Assembly: GCA_017519415.1 (NCBI GenBank) | Contig: JAFWSI010000043.1 | Coordinates: forward strand, 1-34,573 | Direction: 5' to 3' | Origin: Ruminococcus sp. | Lineage (GTDB): Bacteria; Bacillota; Clostridia; Oscillospirales; Ruminococcaceae | DNA length: 34,573 nt | Part shown: positions 28,701-34,573 of the stretch, one piece after another | Layout of the letters: every line of letters begins with the position of its first letter | Numbering within the stretch: position 1 is the first letter of the stretch | Program-made: the position numbers and the translations under genes | The notes under the pieces: model-generated | Told to the model about the DNA's origin: nothing | Seen by the model: only the letters and a program-made list of their open reading frames with translations | Databases searched by the model: none

Positions 28701-31427
28701 ATAAAGTCCCTTGTGCTTAAGGTAAACGGCAGGGCAACGGACATTGACCTTGAAGAAAAGGGCATCAGTGCGGAAGCGCTGGGGAACGGCTCCTACTATC
28801 TTTCCTTTGCACAGGAAGAAGAGCCCGATAAGTTCCGTGCCGTACTGAAAAGCTCGGTGGACGGAGAATTCAGTCTCGACTTTGGCGAGGTATTCAGTGT
28901 AAAGACCGAGGGCGCTCCTGAGGAGCTGGGCTGTGTGGATATAGGCCTTGAGGCTGTGGATAATGCCGGCAATACAAGCGCTGAGGCTAACGAAAAGGTA
29001 TATGTTGATCTTTTCGCACCTGTTGTGGAGTCTGTAAGGTACGGACGCGACGAGCTCATAAGCCGCAGCGGCGGAAGCGAATACGTGCTGTTTGCACACA
29101 GCTCGGCAGATGTTTCCGTAAGGGTCCGCGACAACGGCCCTTCTGCGGGAATAAGCGATATAAAGGTATCCCTCATCGGCGCTGACGGAAATCCCGTCTC
29201 TGCGGACGTACCAAGAAGAAAGGGCATGGACGCTGACGAGTGGATAGTTACGGTGCCCGTCAACTTCAAGGGTACAATGGAGCTGACTGCCGTTGACGCA
29301 TCGGGAAGGACATCCGATACTGTCAGGACCCTCGGCATGATCACCGAGAACGGTGAACGCCATGCACAGACCTCGGGTCTGGACATAAAGCTGCCAAAGA
29401 CCGATTACAAGGACAAGGCGGGCAGACCCCTTTACAGCTCCGATGTAAAGGCTGTGCTGGTGGCTGAGGACAGTTTCTCCGGTATCAGAGAGGTAGGAGT
29501 TTCACTTTCGGGAGCTCCCGAAAAGGTATTCGTGAGGGACGAAAACGGCAGCTTCACAGGCGACGACCGTATAAAGTGGACCGACAGCTTCGGCGAGCTC
29601 AACCTTATAAACGGACTTACAGGAGAGATCGTTGTTTCCGAGGAAGGAAACGACCAGTTCATCTCCATGAGGCTGAAGGATAACGCGAGAAATCCCGAGG
29701 ATAATTCGGGAAGAGCGGAAGGCTTCAGCATAGACAAGACAGCTCCCGTGATAAACGTTGCCTTCACAGACGGAAACGGCTCTGCGGATCAGGAATTCAG
29801 GAACATCTACAAGGGCGCAAGGACGGCGGTCATAACCGTCAGGGAAAAGAACTTTGACGAGTCGCTGGCAAACGTTCTTGTAAACGGCGAAAAGCGCACA
29901 GTGAAATGGGATCCTCCCGCACCCGGCACCGAGGACTACGATAACGCAGTCTACAGGGCAGAGGTTCCCTTTGAAGCCGACGGCACCTACAGGCTCACCG
30001 TACAGTGCAAAGATATGTGCGGCTGGGGCGCAGAGGACTATGTTTCCGATGAATTCATCATAGACAGAACAGCTCCCGCGCTGAATGTGGGCTTTGACAA
30101 GAATATAGAGAACGACCATTTCTATAATGGTCCCGTAACGGCAACCTTCAGGATCTCCGAGAACAACTTCGACCCCGGAAGAGTATCCGTATCCGGCACC
30201 TACAACGACAAGGCGGATAATTTCCCGAAGCCCTCCGCATGGACTCGTTCGGGTAGTGATTATATCACTACCGTAAAGTTCGATAAGGACGGCGAATATA
30301 CCGTAAGGATCTCGGGACGTGACAAGGCAGGAAACGACTTTGAGTCATACAGCGGAAAATTCTGTATCGACAGTCAGGCTCCCAAGATAGCCTTTGAGGA
30401 CGTTGGAAAGTCCAACAAGGAAAAGGAGATCAGGCCGCATATCAGGTTCAACGACGTGAATCTTGACAAGGAAAGCATAAAGATAGAGCTTCAGGGCGCC
30501 AACAGGGGAAGATCCCTTGATTTCGGCGGTGAATTCCGTGAGAACTCAGGAGGCTACGAGTATGTATTCGATAATATCCCCGAGGGCGCTGAGTTCGATG
30601 ATATATACACCATCAAGGCCAGCGCCAAGGATAATGCCGAAAATAAGATAACCAAGGACTTCCGCTTCTCGGTAAACAGATACGGCTCCAATTTTGTGCT
30701 CAACGACGCGACAAAGGCGATCTCCGGCAAGTATATCTCCAGTGAACAGGACGTTATCATAACCGAATACAATACCGACAGGCATGACGGCGACTACAGC
30801 GTGTTCATCACCAAGGATTCGGAGATGACAGAGCTGAAGGAGGGCGTTGATTATGAAGTAAGGTACAGCGGCGGCGAAGACGAGTGGTCGGAATACCGTT
30901 ATGTGATCTATGCCAAGAACTTCACAGCCGACGCAAGATATACCGTTTCCATACATTCTGTGGATCAGGCGGGCAATATCAATATCAGTACATCTGATAA
31001 GAAGAAGGCGGAGCTGACATTCTTTATCGACAAGACCAAGCCTCTGTGCATACCGATAAATATCACGGAAAACAGCGCGTACAAGGGCGAAAAGCATACG
31101 GTGCACCTTGCTGTTTCCGATAACCTTATGCTTAAGGATATAAGCGTATACATAGACGGCGAGAGCGTAAGAGCTCATCAGATAAACGATGAATGCGTAT
31201 TCAATATACCGAATTCAAAGCATTCTCAGGATATAAAGATCGTTCTTACGGATATGGCCAACAATCAGATCGAGTACAACTATAAGAATATCCTTGTTAC
31301 CACAAGCGTTATACGAATCGTGGCGCACAAGACGTGGTTCAAGTTCGCCTGCGGAGGAGCAGCCCTCCTTCTGAGTGCAGGCGCGTTCGTGCTCGGCAAG
31401 AGAAGGAAGGCTAAGCGCTTCCTGTGA
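25737..31427 (+). CDS. Giant Ig-repeat surface protein, membrane anchored
   Basis: A protein of 1896 residues. A signal peptide (about 1-36) and a Thr/Ala-rich tract (about 62-105) are followed by an array of Ig-like modules. Module borders recur as I-D-[KRD]-T-x-P variants near residues 563, 820, 932, 1090, 1332, 1442, 1544 and 1763, each followed by a beta-strand start; this is the usual bacterial Ig-like tandem pattern. Spacings vary, so other domains are inserted, such as a helical block near 615-765. A C-terminal helix (about 1868-1887) and a basic K-R-R-K-A-K-R tail anchor it; there is no LPXTG motif. The start overlaps the preceding gene by four bases. A long stalk or adhesin is likely; its ligand is unknown. 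It is the last gene of the operon. Confidence 0.93.
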   Translation: MNNGLFDLKRKAAFAAALVFVSHTFGSMPLGEVSAAVTALRTDISQDTGASGDEDVQDPPAATTTTAATTTTTAPITTTTTATTTTAATTTTTAATTTAATTTAAASVTYVIKLESGSSDVNEFMELAAGIIGSRNWSSFRFDGIDEASFTLSKAADINDDDIIIGKKLFRQNNSTVKNGEIVLKYDTYFSFSYEDDKAIEGIRIASPSSDGYYKAGSTVKFVPEGPYFLSGDAASLDYTVKGSFFAKKEGAFESDYDLVVSDGAGNESRTRVAAKRFSIKAKPYYIVRFNGEKQKTQEKYTFKWLDAEKVTIEKIDLQAMVVSDGSHSHRYDNLVRGTLSMSELLSNEHFKYKKDAEFSFTGIETKVRVTASFEGDEGRDDESYIVYVEKIGDDYFIRVPYLESDGYILDRYTYSGETVREFSNMYGDILANNRYVLIKSEEEGGSVSVVYKKIDKNDKQYTFAPKDYLYERSSGCYEVPGDMASAGLMDFDSAFYGSTMLYDFFSRSDKTGLRNGKYPISSEKNSFVLNTDNLNDPDFILASNILSSDGSTSLKESLEGSICFYIDRKAPTVTIKPDDAKDGKWVGEKGLDFTLDISDREDYPVSMEGELSHEKKEIKEIYDKFINAEHDDGREIASVVVGGYRYDRPAGGWDSVSSVEGYVESSALREAEAEAVQLLMDLDVKKLGSKYSSRKENYRYHRELLRSGISDLIVDVNDYFAGRIDAASSTSSKEKLARQQGVLINALKAYRNAESAQKAPDYVPVLSFDKSTGKFNINITAAGSFKKKNLDEKIAVFAIDNSNNSSYDPEHEERIWLRIDDTPPVIKDINVQTDNAGTVKKGSDTAYILKAGSSISADISDISGGSGSGIASAEWNISDEVLGGAMRPEDGRYVYRVTAEELRNKNLMAKIAVRAEDIVGNTASLSSSFNVIIDTARPEAGITNASAAGSWYTEKSDGGLEKKWFRGFENIRLALKASDKNPDIASGIKSLVLKVNGRATDIDLEEKGISAEALGNGSYYLSFAQEEEPDKFRAVLKSSVDGEFSLDFGEVFSVKTEGAPEELGCVDIGLEAVDNAGNTSAEANEKVYVDLFAPVVESVRYGRDELISRSGGSEYVLFAHSSADVSVRVRDNGPSAGISDIKVSLIGADGNPVSADVPRRKGMDADEWIVTVPVNFKGTMELTAVDASGRTSDTVRTLGMITENGERHAQTSGLDIKLPKTDYKDKAGRPLYSSDVKAVLVAEDSFSGIREVGVSLSGAPEKVFVRDENGSFTGDDRIKWTDSFGELNLINGLTGEIVVSEEGNDQFISMRLKDNARNPEDNSGRAEGFSIDKTAPVINVAFTDGNGSADQEFRNIYKGARTAVITVREKNFDESLANVLVNGEKRTVKWDPPAPGTEDYDNAVYRAEVPFEADGTYRLTVQCKDMCGWGAEDYVSDEFIIDRTAPALNVGFDKNIENDHFYNGPVTATFRISENNFDPGRVSVSGTYNDKADNFPKPSAWTRSGSDYITTVKFDKDGEYTVRISGRDKAGNDFESYSGKFCIDSQAPKIAFEDVGKSNKEKEIRPHIRFNDVNLDKESIKIELQGANRGRSLDFGGEFRENSGGYEYVFDNIPEGAEFDDIYTIKASAKDNAENKITKDFRFSVNRYGSNFVLNDATKAISGKYISSEQDVIITEYNTDRHDGDYSVFITKDSEMTELKEGVDYEVRYSGGEDEWSEYRYVIYAKNFTADARYTVSIHSVDQAGNINISTSDKKKAELTFFIDKTKPLCIPINITENSAYKGEKHTVHLAVSDNLMLKDISVYIDGESVRAHQINDECVFNIPNSKHSQDIKIVLTDMANNQIEYNYKNILVTTSVIRIVAHKTWFKFACGGAALLLSAGAFVLGKRRKAKRFL
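25917..26055 (+). repeat. Thr/Ala codon tract (linker)
   Basis: ACN and GCN codons dominate in runs such as A-T-T-T-T-A-A-T-T-T-T-T. Synonymous codons are mixed, so it is a selected linker rather than a pure microsatellite. Such linkers are typical of ruminococcal surface and cellulosomal proteins. Confidence 0.85.
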
Positions 31428-31601
31428 TGACATGATAAAACGGCCGGGACCAGCCGAAATGCTTATGCATAAGGCTTATGCGTACCTGTTGAGGAGCTTT
31501 TTTCAGAAAGCTTTCCCCGATAGTACACAAGAACTTCTGCATGGGCAGCACGGCGGATCCGGACCGTTTTTGTATATGAATAAATATATGAGGTGAGTAA
31601 A

Positions 31602-32621
31602 ATGAAAGCACTGATAATCGGCGGAACGGGGACAATAAGCAGTGCGGTCACAAGGCTGCTGATAGAGAGAGAATGGGAGGTATGGGTACTCAACAGAGGA
31701 AACAGACCGGTTCCCGAGGGTGCAAATGCCATTATCGCGGACATATCCGACGAGAAGCTGGTGGCGGAGAAGACAGCGGGAATGCATTTTGATACGGTAT
31801 GCGAATTCATTGGCTTCGTTCCCGGGCAGGTAGAGCGCGATTACCGTTTGTTCAGGGACAGGACGGATCAGTACATATACATCAGCTCTGCGTCGGCATA
31901 CAATAAGCCTGCAAGGAGCTACATCATAACCGAGGGCACGACCCTTGCCAATCCTCATTGGCAGTATTCCCGCGACAAGATAAAATGCGAGGAGCTGCTT
32001 ATGAAGTACTACCGCGAGGAGGGCTTCCCCGTAACCATAGTGCGTCCCAGCCACACCTACGACGAAAGGAACATTCCCCTCGGCGTACACGGCAGAAATG
32101 GCTTCTGGCAGGTCATAAAGCGTATCCGGGATGAAAGGCCTGTAATAATACAGGGCGACGGCTCGTCACTGTGGACAGTTACCTTCAATACCGATTTTGC
32201 AGTTGGATTTGTGGGACTCATGGGCAATCCCCATGCCATAGGAGAGGCCTTCCAGATAACGGGGGACGAGTCCCTCAGCTGGACACAGATATATGAGACC
32301 ATAGCTCAGGCTCTCGGAGTAAAGCTCCGTCCCTATTATGTGTCTTCTGAGTTCCTCAGCGCAGTCGATCCAGGCTACGATCTTGAGGGCAGTCTCACGG
32401 GAGACAAGTCCGTATCGGTGGTGTTTGACAACCGCAAGCTGAAAAGAGCCGTTCCGGAATTCCGTCCCACGGTGAGCTTTTCGCAGGGCGTCCGCATAGC
32501 CCTTGACTATATACTTGCCCATGAGAGCGAGCAGAAGGACGACCCCGAGTTCGACGCATGGTGCGACAGGGTCATAGCTGCACTTGAGAAGGCAAAGAAA
32601 GAGATAAAAGGAAACATATAA
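31602..32621 (+). CDS. NAD-dependent epimerase/dehydratase-family protein
   Basis: A protein of 339 residues of the extended SDR family. The Rossmann loop is MKALIIGGTGTISSAV (G7-G-T-G-T-I-S13). A conserved Y-I-Y-I-S-S-A-S-A-Y segment holds the catalytic Ser region, and Y122-S-R-D-K126 is the YxxxK pair. R-P-S-H-T-Y and W-T-V-T-F-N-T-D-F follow as in sugar-nucleotide epimerases and the CSP41-like group. The substrate is not evident. The ATG at 31602 is preferred, with GAGGTG upstream; an in-frame GTG nine bases earlier overlaps that site. It follows the giant surface gene by about 175 bases and is probably a separate unit, although no clear promoter is visible. Confidence 0.92.
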   Translation: MKALIIGGTGTISSAVTRLLIEREWEVWVLNRGNRPVPEGANAIIADISDEKLVAEKTAGMHFDTVCEFIGFVPGQVERDYRLFRDRTDQYIYISSASAYNKPARSYIITEGTTLANPHWQYSRDKIKCEELLMKYYREEGFPVTIVRPSHTYDERNIPLGVHGRNGFWQVIKRIRDERPVIIQGDGSSLWTVTFNTDFAVGFVGLMGNPHAIGEAFQITGDESLSWTQIYETIAQALGVKLRPYYVSSEFLSAVDPGYDLEGSLTGDKSVSVVFDNRKLKRAVPEFRPTVSFSQGVRIALDYILAHESEQKDDPEFDAWCDRVIAALEKAKKEIKGNI

Positions 32622-32625
32622 AAGA

Positions 32626-32650
32626 AAGCTCCCCGAACTTCGGGGAGCTT
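32626..32650. terminator. Bidirectional terminator between convergent genes
   Basis: AAGCTCCCCGA (32626-32636) pairs perfectly with TCGGGGAGCTT (32640-32650). A-rich and T-rich flanks on both sides make it work for the epimerase gene on the plus strand and for the xylanase gene on the minus strand. Confidence 0.92.
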
Positions 32651-32664
32651 TTATGTTATTCAGG

Positions 32665-34573
32665 TCATGCTATTTCCACGAAGCTGCTGAACTTGCCCAG
32701 CAGGAATTCCTGAATGCGTGCTGCGTCGGATGAAGTAACGCCGCCGCCGTTTACATCAGCGTTTGCCTTGCCGACAGCCGTGATGTGGTGATCGTCGCTT
32801 CCTTCGAGACCGTACTTGTTGGGATTGGCTATGGACTGCATGATGAGTACAGCGTCAGCCATATCAACAGAACCGTCGCAGTTGGTGTCGCCCAGCTTTG
32901 TGGGAGTTATCTGCGTGGTGGTAGTTGTGGTAGTGGTTGTAGTCGTTGATGTAGTTGTCGTGGTAGTTGTGGTTGTTGTGGTTGTCGTTGCGGGAGGAGC
33001 CTGTGAAGCTATATAATCATTGATCTCTCCTGCAAGGAATTCACCGATCTTCTTATAGCCTGTGCCGTTGGGGTGGAGCTGATCTCCGCTTATGTCGTTC
33101 ATGCCGTCAAGACAGCCGTGAACGTCTGCAAATATAACATTCTTGCCCTTGCTTGCGTATTCCTGAGCAACGCTCTTTACGGTATTGTTATAGTTGCCGA
33201 TCTTCTGCGTATTTCCGCCGTATGCCGTGTGCTCCGGAACTGAACAGAGGAAGATGACTCCGCCCGAAGGCATATCTGCCAGCATATAGTCAAGCATAGC
33301 GCGGAGATCTGATGCGCATGCGTCCATTGAACGGTTAGCGGTCAGGTCATTGGTACCGATCATGAGCAGGATAATATCAGGCTGAGCCTGTTTAACGGCG
33401 TTATTGTTCTTGAGTTCGTTGTACAAGCTGCCCTTGCCGCCCTGCTGCTGTCCCCAGCTGGGAACTTCCTTGATCTGGTATCCGCTGAAGCCTGCATGGT
33501 TATCGTCGTATGTGATGCCGTTTGCAGAAGCGCTGTCTCTTCCGTTTGGTCCTACCATATCGATCTTGGTGTAGCCCATCTTCTGGAGTGCACTGTACAG
33601 ATACTTTCTGTAGCCGCCTGTTTCGCCGTCGCCGTTGGTGATAGAGTCGCCGGCAGGCATGATCTTTATGGTCTTGTTCTTGTCGATGTTGCCCGAGGGC
33701 TGATTAACTGTTGTAGTCTGATCGGAAGCTCCGACCTTGCCCTTGCCTGTCTCTACGGACGACTTTACGCCTGACTTTGAAGCCTGAACGTTATCGAGGT
33801 AGAAGTCAGTAAGGCTGTCGGGTGACTCAACATAGAGTGTGCATGATGTAGCGCCGGTAGGAATGGTGAAGGAGGTATTCTCGATCTTTGTCCACTCGCC
33901 GCTCTTTGCAGTCACGGTGTCAACCTCAACGTATTCTGTACCGCTGCTTGATTCAACCTGAACGGTCATCTTCATGCTTGCTGAATCGCCGCTCTTCTGG
34001 AGTACGGCAGCGCTGAAGCTGTATGTGCCGCCTGCTGTGAAAACATCGGGATCAAGGTCTATGGAAGCGCCGTTCCAGTTATTGTTTCTTCCGCTTACGA
34101 AGAGAGAGTTGCCGCCTTCGTAGTAATCTGTGGAAACTATATCTACGGAAGCCTGGCCTCTGCCCTTCCAGCTGCCTGCGCCCGATTCAAAATCGCTTAC
34201 CCAGTAGTTGCCGTTTGCGTCGGGTTCTACCTGAGTCTTTGTAGTTGTTACGATCGGATCATTGCCGCCTGAAGTAGTTGTGGTCGGAACATCGCCGAAG
34301 CTGATCTTCTTTACATTTGCGGAGCCGTTGGATCTGTAGCCCTCGATGTTAAGGGATACCTCATAAAGTGTACCCGACATGTCAAGGCCTGCCTTGCTCC
34401 ATGCGTCAAAATGCTTGGATACGTCGATAGTACCCTGCATATAGTTTGTGGTATTGTTCTGGGAGCCGCTTCTCTGACGAACGCTCCAGTACTGCGGGAA
34501 GGTTGCTGTGCCGTCCAGCGAAGGCTGGTTGTAGCGCATTGTCTTCCTGATGTCGTAGGTGTTGCCGTTCAGA
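32665..34573 (-). CDS. Xylanase GH11 - CBM22 - CE3 acetylesterase - dockerin, 5' end missing
   Basis: The frame stays open to the window edge, so the N-terminus lies outside; at least 635 residues are present. The order is: C-terminal half of a GH11 xylanase (34573 to about 34290; Y-D-I-R-K-T-M-R-Y-N-Q-P-S and Y-W-S-V-R-Q-R), a Thr/Gly linker, a CBM22 module (about 34215-33780; W-K-G-R-G and S-G-R-N-N-N-W-N-G), a CE3/SGNH acetylesterase (about 33680-33010), a Thr tract (32914-32988) and a type I dockerin (GDTNCDGSVDMADAVLIMQS and a second loop). The esterase shows G-D-S-I-T-N-G, G-T-N-D and D-Q-L-H-P-N-G. It would cut xylan chains and remove acetyl groups within a cellulosome, with its dockerin docking on a scaffoldin. 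R. flavefaciens makes enzymes of this architecture. Promoter off window. Confidence 0.95.
   Translation of the reverse strand, partial: LNGNTYDIRKTMRYNQPSLDGTATFPQYWSVRQRSGSQNNTTNYMQGTIDVSKHFDAWSKAGLDMSGTLYEVSLNIEGYRSNGSANVKKISFGDVPTTTTSGGNDPIVTTTKTQVEPDANGNYWVSDFESGAGSWKGRGQASVDIVSTDYYEGGNSLFVSGRNNNWNGASIDLDPDVFTAGGTYSFSAAVLQKSGDSASMKMTVQVESSSGTEYVEVDTVTAKSGEWTKIENTSFTIPTGATSCTLYVESPDSLTDFYLDNVQASKSGVKSSVETGKGKVGASDQTTTVNQPSGNIDKNKTIKIMPAGDSITNGDGETGGYRKYLYSALQKMGYTKIDMVGPNGRDSASANGITYDDNHAGFSGYQIKEVPSWGQQQGGKGSLYNELKNNNAVKQAQPDIILLMIGTNDLTANRSMDACASDLRAMLDYMLADMPSGGVIFLCSVPEHTAYGGNTQKIGNYNNTVKSVAQEYASKGKNVIFADVHGCLDGMNDISGDQLHPNGTGYKKIGEFLAGEINDYIASQAPPATTTTTTTTTTTTTSTTTTTTTTTTTQITPTKLGDTNCDGSVDMADAVLIMQSIANPNKYGLEGSDDHHITAVGKANADVNGGGVTSSDAARIQEFLLGKFSSFVEIA
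32914..32988 (-). repeat. Poly-threonine codon tract (linker)
   Basis: About 25 consecutive codons are ACN, broken by one Ser codon, between the CE3 esterase and the dockerin. All four Thr codons except rare ones are mixed. The flexible linker lets the dockerin reach its cohesin. Confidence 0.88.

Noticed and set aside
28509-29363. Long minus-strand frame (284 codons) opposite the Ig-repeat gene
   Set aside because: It lies wholly inside a well-supported gene, has no ribosome binding site or recognisable motif, and its composition mirrors the opposite strand.

Overview
The window looks like chromosome of a fibre-degrading Ruminococcus, closest in style to R. flavefaciens. The main clues are type I dockerins on several unrelated proteins, a modular xylanase/esterase with GH11, CBM22 and CE3 modules joined by threonine-rich linkers, a dockerin-bearing serpin, and a cohesin-like domain on a membrane-anchored protein. 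The species call is inference from protein style; there is no rRNA or other marker gene here. I see no tRNA, CRISPR array, phage gene or transposase gene.

Layout. 1-2317 (minus strand): a hairpin-rich left edge, then an operon PadR repressor > HAAS/DUF1700 membrane protein > DUF4097 membrane protein > small Tudor-like protein, driven by a near-perfect promoter overlaid by a dyad. 2420-5080 (minus): an ECF sigma factor followed by a one-pass membrane protein whose outer part carries EF-hand/dockerin-like repeats and a C-terminal dockerin. 5136-7144 (minus): secreted dockerin-serpin. 7241-8202 (minus): VanY-like lipoprotein carboxypeptidase. 8224-8792 (plus): small P-loop kinase-like protein. 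8828-10010 (minus): two GNAT acetyltransferases. 10068-12680 (plus): a second ECF sigma/membrane partner pair, clearly paralogous to the first. 12713-16143 (plus): a lipoprotein and a DUF2974 lipase-like protein with ten RTX nonapeptides. 16107-16632: gene-poor, with a small coding remnant. 16633-20207 (minus): MacA/MacB-type efflux operon (adaptor, ATPase, permease). 20434-31427 (plus): a six-gene operon made of an FHA protein, PP2C phosphatase, transmembrane Ser/Thr kinase, small membrane protein, membrane-anchored cohesin-like protein and a 1896-residue Ig-repeat surface protein. 31602-32621 (plus): NAD-dependent epimerase-like protein. 32665-34573 (minus): xylanase/acetylesterase/dockerin, cut by the right edge of the window.

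Two arrangements stand out. First, two sigma factors are each translationally linked to a membrane protein with extracellular EF-hand/dockerin-type repeats. This layout resembles SigI/RsgI-type sensing in cellulolytic clostridia, but it uses ECF sigma factors and dockerin-like rather than carbohydrate-binding outer domains. Second, a Thr phosphorylation module (kinase, phosphatase, FHA reader) is fused by tight gene overlaps to a cohesin-like anchor protein and a giant surface protein, and the FHA protein and small membrane protein share a repeated T-[IV]-[IV]-V motif that could be the phosphorylated docking site. Either could be a surface-sensing system for cellulosome or attachment status; that role is inferred, not shown.
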